Assembly (NCBI RefSeq): GCF_000739735.1
Contig: NZ_BBJF01000009.1
Coordinates: 248,001-312,000 of the forward strand
Origin: Paraburkholderia ginsengisoli NBRC 100965
GTDB taxonomy: Bacteria; Pseudomonadota; Gammaproteobacteria; Burkholderiales; Burkholderiaceae
Length of the DNA stretch: 64,000 bases
Direction: 5' to 3'
Shown: positions 56,366 through 64,000 of the stretch, in pieces
Position numbering within the stretch: position 1 is the stretch's first letter
Layout: every line of letters starts with the position of its first letter
Notes under the pieces: generated by a model
The model's input: only the letters and a program-made list of their open reading frames with translations
What the model was told of the DNA's origin: nothing
The model's database searches: none
Translations under genes and position numbers: made by a program

Positions 56366-57904
56366 CTACCCCTGCGTCGCAGTCTCGCTGGCCGGCGCGG
56401 ACGGATGCACGAGCTGTTCATCGGTTGGCAGCGCGGATGCGTCCCAACCGCCGCCCAGTGCCTTGACCAACGCGACGCTCGCGGCCATCCGGCGGCGCGC
56501 GATCGACACCGCGTTGCGCTCGTTGGTGAGCGCTGTCGTTTGCGCGACGACGACGTCGAGATACGTGATCGCGCCGTTCTTGTAGCGGTCCGACACGACC
56601 GCCAGCGCTCGCTGCGCGGCGGCTACCGCGTCGTCCTGGGTGGCGGCTTCCTGTTCGAGCACGCGCAGCGCGGCGAGATTGTCCTCGACCTGGCCGAACG
56701 CCGTGAGCACCGTTTGCCGGTATTGCGCGACGCTTTCGTCATAGTGCGCGCGGGCCTGTTCTTTCACCGACGCGCGTCCGCCGAAGTCGAGCAGCGTGCC
56801 CGCTAGCGCCGGCCCGAGCGACCAGAGACGGCTCGGCGCGAGCAGCCATTGACTGTAGTTGGTCGCTTCAAGGCCGCCTGTCACCGACAGAATCAGGTTC
56901 GGAAAAAACGCCGCCGTCGCCACGCCGATCTGTGCGTTCATCGCGGCGACCTGCCGTTCCGCAGACGCGATGTCGGGCCGTCGTTCGAGCAGCGCGGAGG
57001 GCACGCCGGTTTGCGCGACTACCGGCACGGCGGAGAGCGGCGCGACCGGCAGCGAGAACGTCGACGGTGGCTGGCCGATCAGGATCGCGATCGCATGCTC
57101 GAGTTGCGCGCGTTGCACGCCGAGGTCGAGTGCTTGCGCCTGGGTGGTCTTCAATTGCGTTTGCGCCTGCGCGACATCGGCGTCGGTGGCGATGCCGCCC
57201 GCGTAGCGGTGCTGCGTCAGATCCAGCGCTTCGCGATAGGCGGCGATCGTGTCGTCGAGAAGTTGGCGCTCCTGATCGAGTCCGCGCAACTCGAAGTAGT
57301 CGGTCGCGAGTTCGGCCTGCATCGACAGGAGCACGGCCTGGGCGTCGGCGGCGCTGGCCTGCGCGTCGGCCTTCGCGCCCTCGACGCTGCGCGATACGCG
57401 GCCCCACAGGTCCGGTTCCCATGACGCGTCGGCTTGCACGAGGTAGTCGTTCAGCGTGAGGCCGGCGGTCGATTTGTGCAGCACGTTCTCCGAGGACCGC
57501 GCGCGCGAATAGGCGGCGTTCGCGGTGACCACCGGGAAATAGCTCGAACGATATTGCGCGACGGTGGCGCGCGCGGCGCGAAAGCGCGCTTCGGCGGCCT
57601 GCACGTTCTGGTTCGCGCCAGCGACCTGCTGTTCGAGCGCATCGAGCGATGGGTCCGCGTAGAGGTTCCACCACGCGCCGCGCGTGAGCGTGTCGGCGGG
57701 TTGCGCGGGCTTCCAGCCGGTGCCTTCGAGTTCCTTGTACGTGGCGGCGATAGGTGTCGGCGGTTTAACGTAGTCGGGGCCGAGCGTGCAGGCGGAGAGC
57801 GCGCACGCGAGGAGCAGTGCGAATGCCGGGGTGCGTGTGGGAACTCGCGTGACGGTACGGGTGCGCGGCGACGCGATAGCGTGTTGTCGTGCTCGCGCGT
57901 TCAT
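56366..57904 (-). CDS. Outer-membrane efflux lipoprotein (OprM/NodT family)
   Basis: The 512-residue outer-membrane channel of the RND system. The lipobox LSAC places the lipidated cysteine at residue 39, after a basic N-terminus. Two repeated TolC-like helical halves follow, with PDLWGRVSRSVEGA and SALLERRPDIASAERQVAAMNAQIGVA, which are family signatures. It overlaps the adaptor stop by four bases (ATGA), so translation is coupled. Confidence 0.93.
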   Translation of the reverse strand: MNARARQHAIASPRTRTVTRVPTRTPAFALLLACALSACTLGPDYVKPPTPIAATYKELEGTGWKPAQPADTLTRGAWWNLYADPSLDALEQQVAGANQNVQAAEARFRAARATVAQYRSSYFPVVTANAAYSRARSSENVLHKSTAGLTLNDYLVQADASWEPDLWGRVSRSVEGAKADAQASAADAQAVLLSMQAELATDYFELRGLDQERQLLDDTIAAYREALDLTQHRYAGGIATDADVAQAQTQLKTTQAQALDLGVQRAQLEHAIAILIGQPPSTFSLPVAPLSAVPVVAQTGVPSALLERRPDIASAERQVAAMNAQIGVATAAFFPNLILSVTGGLEATNYSQWLLAPSRLWSLGPALAGTLLDFGGRASVKEQARAHYDESVAQYRQTVLTAFGQVEDNLAALRVLEQEAATQDDAVAAAQRALAVVSDRYKNGAITYLDVVVAQTTALTNERNAVSIARRRMAASVALVKALGGGWDASALPTDEQLVHPSAPASETATQG

Positions 57905-59316
57905 GACGGTGTCCTCGCGGACGGTGAAGCTGCGATGTGCGTCGGGGGTGAGGTTGTTAATACTGGTGCTGTTGCTGTTGCTGTTGTTGGTACTGAGGCG
58001 CTTGCGGTTTTCTCGTCGCTCATCGCTGCGCCGGAAGCGCCTGCGCTTTTCTCACCAGTCGCCGCCCCAGTCGCGTCCGCTCCACCATCACCCTTCGCCG
58101 CCGCGCCCGAAGCGCCGGAACCACCCGTCGCCCCTTCCGCCTTGCGTGGCACGATCCGCACCGGCGCGCCATCGACGATCGAGTCCTGCGGATTCAGAAT
58201 CACCTGCTCGTCGCCCTTTAAACCCGACGCAATCGCGACCCGCGTGCCGAAGTCCGTCCCGAGCGACACCGGCATCAGCTTCACCTTGCGCTGCGCATCG
58301 ACGGTCGCGACCTTCACGCCGTCCGGCCGGAACAGCAGCGCGTTACCCGGCAGCGTGAACGGCGCCGCGCCCGCGCCCAACGCGAAATGCACCTGCGCGT
58401 ACGCACCCGGCAGCAAATCGCCGTTGCGATTGTCGACGTCGACTTCGACCAGCATCGTTCGTTGTTGCTGATCGACTGCGCCCGCGGTGCGCGCGACCGT
58501 GCCCGGATAATGCCGCGACGGCGTCTCGGTCAGCGTCAGGAACGCTGTCTGCTGTGCGCGGACCTGCTGCGCGTAGGCTTGCGGCACATTGACGTACACA
58601 CGCAGACGATCCGCCTGCGCGACATGAAACAGCTCCTTCGCCGGACCGCCCGCGCTGCCCGCATCGATCAGTGCGCCGACGTCGATGTTGCGCGCCGTCA
58701 CCGTGCCGTCGAACGGCGCGTAGACCTTCTGGAACGACTGCGTCTTCTCCAGGCGCGCCACATTGAAACGCGCCGCGTCGAGCGTGGCCTTTTTTGCGAG
58801 CATGTCGCCGACCTTCTCGTCGGTCTCCTGCTTCGACACCGATTTGCTCTTCAGCATTTCCGTCCAGCGATCGGCGGTGCTTTTCGCTAGCGCATAGTTG
58901 GCGTTGGCGTTCGCGAGATCGGCGCGGGCCGCGCGCAATTGATCGTCGACTTCAGGCGTGTCGATTTCCGCGAGCAGCTGGCCGCTTTTGACGCGCGCGC
59001 CGATGTCGGCGTACCACTTCTTCAGATAGCCGTTGGTGCGCGCGTAGATCGGCGTGTCGAGAAAGGCCTGCACGTTGCCGGGCAACACGAGATCGAGCCC
59101 GGCCGACGACTTCTGCGGCCGCACGACTTCGACGCTCATCTGGCTCGCATGCTCGGCATCGCGTTCGAGCGCCGCGTGCGCGCTGTGACGCGACCAGATG
59201 CCTTGGGCCGCGAGCGCGATCACCACCACGGCCGCCACGACGACGAGCCAGCGCGTGCGCTTCGCTTTCGCGGGATCGCGCGCGCTGCCGGAACCGTCTG
59301 GACGTTGTGCTTCCAT
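57901..59316 (-). CDS. RND efflux periplasmic adaptor (membrane-fusion protein)
   Basis: A 471-residue adaptor. One N-terminal membrane segment (about 20-40), the barrel-sandwich halves GNVQAFLDTPIYARTNGYL and LAEIDTPEVDDQL, a coiled hairpin (about 115-170) and the beta-barrel are visible. The last 70 or so residues are Ala, Thr, Ser and Gly-rich low complexity, beyond the usual length of about 390. ATG 59316 has GGGGAAAG upstream. It links the permease to the outer-membrane channel. Confidence 0.92.
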   Translation of the reverse strand: MEAQRPDGSGSARDPAKAKRTRWLVVVAAVVVIALAAQGIWSRHSAHAALERDAEHASQMSVEVVRPQKSSAGLDLVLPGNVQAFLDTPIYARTNGYLKKWYADIGARVKSGQLLAEIDTPEVDDQLRAARADLANANANYALAKSTADRWTEMLKSKSVSKQETDEKVGDMLAKKATLDAARFNVARLEKTQSFQKVYAPFDGTVTARNIDVGALIDAGSAGGPAKELFHVAQADRLRVYVNVPQAYAQQVRAQQTAFLTLTETPSRHYPGTVARTAGAVDQQQRTMLVEVDVDNRNGDLLPGAYAQVHFALGAGAAPFTLPGNALLFRPDGVKVATVDAQRKVKLMPVSLGTDFGTRVAIASGLKGDEQVILNPQDSIVDGAPVRIVPRKAEGATGGSGASGAAAKGDGGADATGAATGEKSAGASGAAMSDEKTASASVPTTATATAPVLTTSPPTHIAASPSARTPS

Positions 59317-59440
59317 CAAACTTTCCCCTTGAATTGGCGTGGGCAGTCGATGCTGCCTCTTGTGGTACATGCGGTGCTAAACGCGGTGATACATGCGATA
59401 TCGCATGCGGCGCTACCTGCTGCCGTTTTCGCGCGCCGCA

Positions 59441-62400
59441 TCATGGCTTGCCCACCACATGCTTGGCCGCGCGTTGGCGCCGCGCCGCGAGCCGCCGGTA
59501 GATCATCGAGAACACCACCGGCACGAAGATCAGCGTCGCCAGCGTGCCGACCGTCAGCCCGCCGATCACCGCGCGCCCGAGCGGCGCGTTCTGCTCGCCG
59601 CCCTCGCCGAGACCGATCGCCATCGGCACCATGCCGATGATCATCGCGAGCGCCGTCATCAGCACCGGACGAAAACGCGTGAAGCCTGCTTCGACCGCTG
59701 CGCGCGTCGCGTCGCCGTGTTCGAGCAACTGTTCGCGCGCGAAGCTGATCACGAGAATCGAGTTGGCGGTCGCGATGCCTATACACATGATCGCACCCGT
59801 CAAGGCGGGAATCGACAGCGTGGTGTGCGTGAGAAACAGCATCCACACGATGCCCGCCAGCGCGCCCGGCAGCGCGGTGATGATGATGAACGGATCGAGC
59901 CACGACTGGAAGTTCACTACGATCAGCAGATACACCAGCAGGATCGCGAACACGAGACCGGCGAACAGGCCCGAGAACGAATCGTTCATGGTCTGCACCT
60001 GGCCGCGGATTTCGACGGTCGAGGTCTTCGGCAACTCGGCGCGAGAGTCGTCGACAATCTTGCGGATGTCGTCGGAGACGCCGCCGAGGTCGCGGCCGTC
60101 GGCGGTGCCGAAGATGTCGATGGTGGTCTGCGCGTTGTAGTGTGTGAGCACCGCGTTGCCGGCCTCGCGCCGCATGGTCGCGAGCGAGCCGAGAATATTG
60201 GTGCGGCCGTTCGCGTTCAACGGAATGTTCGCGAGCGCCTGCAGCGAATCGATCGTGTATTGCGGCGCTTCGGTGATCACGTTGTAGCTCACGCCGTTGC
60301 GCGGATTGAGCCAGAACGTCGGCGTCGTTTGCTGGCTGCCGGACAGCGTGATCAGCAAATTACTCGCGATGTCGCGTTGCGAGAAACCGGCTTGCTGCGC
60401 GCGCGTGCGATCCACGTCGATAAAGATGCGCGGCATGTCGGCGGGCTGCTGGATGCGTACGTCGGCGAGTCCCGGCACCGTGCGCAGACGGTGCAGCAGG
60501 TTCGCGGCGAACACGCGGTTTCCCGCCACGTCGCGGCCGACGATCTGAATATCGATCGGCGACGGCATGCCGAAGTTGAGTGTCTGGCTGACGATATCCG
60601 CGGGCAGAAACGCGAACTGCACGCCGGGGAATTCGTCGGTGAGCGTGCGCCGCAGCGTCCGTACGTAGTCGGCGCTCGGACGGTGATCGGGATTCAACGT
60701 GATGAGCACGTCCGCATCCGACGTGCCGATCGTCCCCGTGTTGCTATACGACAGGTTGATGCCCGACACCGGCAGGCCGATGTTGTCGATGATCGAATGC
60801 AGTTCGTCCGCCGGGATCAACTGACGAATCCGCGTATCGACGCGATCGGTCATCACCGCGGTTTCCTCGACCCGCATGCCGGTTTTCGCGCGCAGATGCA
60901 GCGCGATCGTGCCGGCGTCGACGGCCGGGAAAAAGTCGCGGCCGAGGAACGGCATCAGCAGCATCGACGCGCCACAGCACAGCAGAAACAGCGTCACGAA
61001 CAAACCCGGCCGCGCGACGCGCGCTTCGAGAAACACGCGATAACGCGCGCGTAGCCGCGCAAAACCGCGCTCGAAAGCGTAGTGCACACGCATGAACGGA
61101 TTGCGCGTTTGCGCGGGCGCGTGATGCAGGTCCGCCGGTTTGTGGTGATGACGCAGCAGATACTTCGCGAGCGTCGGCACGAGCGTACGCGAGAAGAAAT
61201 ACGAAGCCAGCATCGCGAACACCACGGCCTCGGCGAGCGGAATGAACAGGTAATGCGCGACGCCCGTCAGCAGAAACATCGGCACGAACACGATGCAGAT
61301 CGACAACGTCGACACCAGCGTCGGAATCGCGATCTGATGCGCGCCGTCGAGAATCGCCTGTTCGAGCGTCTTGCCCTGTTCCAGTTGATGGCTGATGTTT
61401 TCGATCGCCACCGTCGCGTCGTCGACGAGAATCCCGACCGCGAGCGCGAGCCCGCCGAGCGTCATGATGTTGATGGTTTCGCCGAGCAGCGACAGCGCGA
61501 TGATCGACGTGATCATCGACAACGGAATCGACACGGCGATGATCAGCGTCGCGCGCCAGTTGCCGAGGAACAGCAGAATCATCAGACCGGTCAGGCACGC
61601 GGCGATCAACGCTTCGCGCAGCACGCCCTGCACGGAAGCGCGCACGAACAGCGATTGATCGGCCACCGGATCGATGTTCAGTGACGCCGGCACGAGATTG
61701 CGCAGCGTCGGCATCATCGTCTTGATGCGATCGACGATTTCGAGCGTGGACGTGTTGCCGCTTTTGTTGATGGTCAGCAACGCGGCGCGCTGGCCGTTCA
61801 CGCGCACGATGTTGGTCTGCGGCTGGAAACCATCGCGCACGTGCGCGACGTCGCGGATATAGATGGTGCCGTTGGCCGTCGAGCGGATCGGGAGGTTGTT
61901 CAGGCCGGCCAGCGAATCCGGGCTGCCGTTCATTTCCACCGAGTATTCGGTCGAGCCGATTTTCGCGGTGCCCGAAGGCAGGATCAGATTCTGCGCGCTG
62001 ACGGCGTTGACCACGTCGAGCGGCGACAGATTGCGCTCCTGCAACTTGCGCGAATCGATATCGACCATGATCTGCCGCTGCTTGCCGCCATAGGGCAGCG
62101 GCGCCGATGCGCCCGGCACGGTGGCGAGCTGCGTCTTAAGGAAGTTGTTGCCGAAGTCGAACAGCTCCTGCTCGGTCAGCGACGCGGACGACAGCGCCAG
62201 CCGCAAAATCGGCACCGTCGACGCGTTGTAGCGCAGGATGTTCGGCGGCGTGATGCCGGGTGGCAGCGAGCGCAATTGCGTTTGCGACAGCGCGGTGACC
62301 TGCGCGAGCGCTTCGTCGATATTCGCATGCGGCTGAAAAAAGATCTTGACCACCGCGATGCCGTTCAGCGAGGTCGATTCCGTGTGCTCGATATCGTTGA

Positions 62401-62623
62401 CCGCCGTCGACAACCCGCGCTCGTAGTTGAGCACGATGCGCTTTTCCATCTCGTCGGCGGGCAGGCCGTTGTACGACCAGATCACCGAGAGCACCGGAAT
62501 GTCGATGTTCGGGAAGATGTCGGTCGGCGTGCGCAAAATGGTCAGCGGCCCGACGATCAGTAGAAGCAGCGCCAGCACGACGAACGTATAGGGGCGCCGC
62601 AGCGCGAGACGAACGATCCACAT
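59441..62623 (-). CDS. RND multidrug efflux permease (HAE-1 type)
   Basis: A 1060-residue proton-driven inner-membrane pump with 12 membrane segments and two large periplasmic loops. The N-terminus (RPTYF-like RRPYTFVVLAL, then LRTPTDIFPNIDIPV) and the paired membrane aspartates in GILVDDATVAIENI are typical. It is the first gene of the three-gene operon with its adaptor and channel. No local regulator is adjacent, so substrate and control are unknown. Confidence 0.95.
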   Translation of the reverse strand: MWIVRLALRRPYTFVVLALLLLIVGPLTILRTPTDIFPNIDIPVLSVIWSYNGLPADEMEKRIVLNYERGLSTAVNDIEHTESTSLNGIAVVKIFFQPHANIDEALAQVTALSQTQLRSLPPGITPPNILRYNASTVPILRLALSSASLTEQELFDFGNNFLKTQLATVPGASAPLPYGGKQRQIMVDIDSRKLQERNLSPLDVVNAVSAQNLILPSGTAKIGSTEYSVEMNGSPDSLAGLNNLPIRSTANGTIYIRDVAHVRDGFQPQTNIVRVNGQRAALLTINKSGNTSTLEIVDRIKTMMPTLRNLVPASLNIDPVADQSLFVRASVQGVLREALIAACLTGLMILLFLGNWRATLIIAVSIPLSMITSIIALSLLGETINIMTLGGLALAVGILVDDATVAIENISHQLEQGKTLEQAILDGAHQIAIPTLVSTLSICIVFVPMFLLTGVAHYLFIPLAEAVVFAMLASYFFSRTLVPTLAKYLLRHHHKPADLHHAPAQTRNPFMRVHYAFERGFARLRARYRVFLEARVARPGLFVTLFLLCCGASMLLMPFLGRDFFPAVDAGTIALHLRAKTGMRVEETAVMTDRVDTRIRQLIPADELHSIIDNIGLPVSGINLSYSNTGTIGTSDADVLITLNPDHRPSADYVRTLRRTLTDEFPGVQFAFLPADIVSQTLNFGMPSPIDIQIVGRDVAGNRVFAANLLHRLRTVPGLADVRIQQPADMPRIFIDVDRTRAQQAGFSQRDIASNLLITLSGSQQTTPTFWLNPRNGVSYNVITEAPQYTIDSLQALANIPLNANGRTNILGSLATMRREAGNAVLTHYNAQTTIDIFGTADGRDLGGVSDDIRKIVDDSRAELPKTSTVEIRGQVQTMNDSFSGLFAGLVFAILLVYLLIVVNFQSWLDPFIIITALPGALAGIVWMLFLTHTTLSIPALTGAIMCIGIATANSILVISFAREQLLEHGDATRAAVEAGFTRFRPVLMTALAMIIGMVPMAIGLGEGGEQNAPLGRAVIGGLTVGTLATLIFVPVVFSMIYRRLAARRQRAAKHVVGKP

Positions 62624-63053
62624 GACTAGTGCGCCTGCGTGATATCACGGAGAGCGGCGCGGCGCGTGCGCGCAACGCGGCGGCCATACTGGACATGGTG
62701 CGAGCCGCTGCGCGATGCGGCCGCGATGCATGGATTGAGCGAGTCGTTCTGGCAGTACACGTTTTTGATATCCCACCCCAGCAGGGTTTATGATGATCTC
62801 GTTACGGGGATTGACGCCCCAGATCATCGGTCGCGCGCACCGTAATTGGAATAGGGCGAAACGACGGTTGAAGAGCCTTTAATTCGCGCTTTCCAAAGCC
62901 CCGCAAAACGGGAACAATGACTCGAACCTCTCACGCGTATCACGCGCAGCAGATTGGGTGCGTACGCAACGTTAGCGGCGAAGCGGCGCTTTTATCATCA
63001 CCTTGACCGGCATGAAATCACAAAGCCGGCTACGGGAGAAACGGGGAAACATC
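62624..63053. other. RND operon upstream region
   Basis: 430 bases between divergent genes, holding the promoters of the RND operon and the small gene at 63054. I see no supported gene; one open frame at 62639-62845 looks spurious. Confidence 0.45.
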
Positions 63054-63266
63054 ATGCAAATCGGTTCCATTGTCCGGTCGGTGCATATTGCCGTGCCGCA
63101 AGGCGCGCGCGGAATCGTCATGCGCATTCTTGGCGACATGGCGATGGTGGCGTGGTATGCCGGCGAACCCGGCGCATCGCCGCATCTGAATACTGAACCC
63201 TTTTTCCTCGAAGACCTGATCGATACGGGCGAGCAGGTTCGCCCGTCGAGCGCGCAAATGCATTGA
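63054..63266 (+). CDS. Small hypothetical protein
   Basis: A 70-residue protein beginning MQIGSIVRSVHIAVPQGARG, with a middle AMVAWYAGEPGASPHL and an acidic end FFLEDLIDTGEQV. The pattern suggests a small beta-rich fold, but I recognise no family. ATG 63054 is preceded by GGGGAAAC. It is about 100 bases before the kinase gene on the same strand. Confidence 0.65.
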   Translation: MQIGSIVRSVHIAVPQGARGIVMRILGDMAMVAWYAGEPGASPHLNTEPFFLEDLIDTGEQVRPSSAQMH

Positions 63267-63369
63267 CGGCATTTCCCTGTCAAAGTGTAGGCTCGTTGTA
63301 GACGCGATGTAATCCGTATCGTGAATCGTCGCGCTCGTCTTTGACGCCGGCGCGGCGCACAATGCGGGC

Positions 63370-64000
63370 ATGAACGACGACAACCTCGACTCACAGAACG
63401 GCGCGCAGAGCGCCGTGCCTTTCACCCGGCTCCAGCCGGAGATCGTGCTCGACGCGCTCGACAGCGTGCTCAGCACGGTCGGCGTGCGCACCGACGGTCG
63501 CATGTTGCCGCTCAACAGCTACGAGAACCGCGTGTACCAGGTGGGCGTCGAAGATGGTCCGCCGGTGGTCGCGAAGTTCTATCGTCCTGAGCGCTGGAGC
63601 GATGCCGCGATTCTCGAAGAACATGCGTTCGTTGCCGAGCTCGCCGCGCGCGAAATTCCGGCGGTGCCCGCGCGCGAGTTGGACGGCCGCACGCTGCATA
63701 CCTTCGACGGTTTCCGCTTCTCGATCTTTGAGCGTCGCGGTGGCCGCGCGCCGGATCTCGACCGGCGCGACACGCTCGAATGGCTGGGGCGTTTCATCGG
63801 CCGTATTCATGCGGTTGGGCAAACGCAGAACTACGCCGAACGTCCCACGCTCGACATCCATACGTTCGGCTACGAGCCGCGCGACTTCCTGCTCGCGCAG
63901 CGCTTCGTGCCTGCCGACGCGCGCACCGCGTGGGAAACCGCAGTGAACCTCGCGCTCGAAGACGTCGAGCGCGCGTTCGAGCGAGCCGGCGATATCCGCA
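63370..64000 (+). CDS. srkA: SrkA/YihE-like stress-response kinase, 5' part (runs off the right edge)
   Basis: About 210 residues of a serine/threonine protein kinase of the choline-kinase fold. After VLDALDSVLSTVGVRTDGRMLPLNSYENRVYQV come VVAKFYRPERWSD with the ATP-binding lysine, EEHAFVAEL and GRFIGRIHAVG, typical of SrkA/YihE. The catalytic loop lies beyond the window. SrkA counteracts stress-induced cell death in E. coli; here the role is inferred from family. Confidence 0.88.
   Translation, partial: MNDDNLDSQNGAQSAVPFTRLQPEIVLDALDSVLSTVGVRTDGRMLPLNSYENRVYQVGVEDGPPVVAKFYRPERWSDAAILEEHAFVAELAAREIPAVPARELDGRTLHTFDGFRFSIFERRGGRAPDLDRRDTLEWLGRFIGRIHAVGQTQNYAERPTLDIHTFGYEPRDFLLAQRFVPADARTAWETAVNLALEDVERAFERAGDIR

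Noticed and set aside
59393-61054. A 553-codon frame opposite the RND permease
   Set aside because: Composition typical of an antisense frame; no domain seen.
62639-62845. A 68-codon frame upstream of the RND operon
   Set aside because: Arg-rich start, no ribosome site, no recognisable domain.

Overview
The window is about 64 kb of GC-rich chromosomal DNA from a betaproteobacterium of the Burkholderiaceae, most probably Paraburkholderia or a close relative. This is inferred from protein resemblance and gene order: def-fmt-LysE-htpX-rsmB-DUF4390-sensor kinase-response regulator, mreBCD-mrdA-rodA opposite gatCAB, metX-metW-ampG, argB-HAD-slmA, hslVU-dksA-COG0523, and lpxL-dapF-DUF484-xerC. Nearly everything is core genome. 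I saw no prophage, insertion sequence, CRISPR array or rRNA operon; there is one tRNA gene (tRNA-Phe).

Layout. 1-3000 (mostly minus): 5' part of topB, a thioredoxin-like protein, and a dprA gene that looks broken by an internal deletion. 3042-11745 (plus): def and fmt, a LysE exporter, htpX, then a tightly overlapping run of rsmB, a DUF4390 protein, a NtrY-like membrane kinase and a short response regulator. 11841-15959 (plus): tRNA-Phe, queC-queE-queD for queuosine precursor synthesis, an HpcH/HpaI aldolase and a Sel1-repeat protein. 16094-22545 (minus): the rod-shape operon mreB-mreC-mreD-mrdA-rodA. 22927-28177 (plus): gatCAB, a PPK2 kinase and exonuclease III. 28222-35537 (minus): an M48 protease, ampG, metW, metX, slmA, a HAD nucleotidase and argB. 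35799-39717: a Cys-rich small protein, a TPR-glycosyltransferase and a RegB/RegA-like redox two-component pair. 39860-49524 (minus): hslU, hslV, dksA, a His-rich COG0523 GTPase, rlmI, xerC, a DUF484 protein, dapF and lpxL. 49804-54326: metK with a structured leader, a poorly coding 1-kb stretch, a PhyH-type dioxygenase, a small DUF3185 protein and a YghZ-type aldo-keto reductase. 54411-62623 (minus): a 61-residue membrane protein, an MFS transporter and a three-gene RND efflux operon. 63054-64000 (plus): a 70-residue protein and the start of a SrkA-like kinase.

Themes. Envelope and shape genes are spread through the window (mre/mrd/rod, ampG, dapF, lpxL, slmA). Translation start and charging are represented by def/fmt and gatCAB, and methionine/SAM supply by metX-metW and metK. 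Two membrane kinase pairs have response regulators with only a receiver domain and a Fis-like helix-turn-helix. The points most worth a second look are the dprA lesion, the metK leader with competing repeats, the cysteine-depleted DksA next to a His-rich COG0523 protein, and low-complexity tails on several envelope proteins. I found no clear new defence or mobile system.
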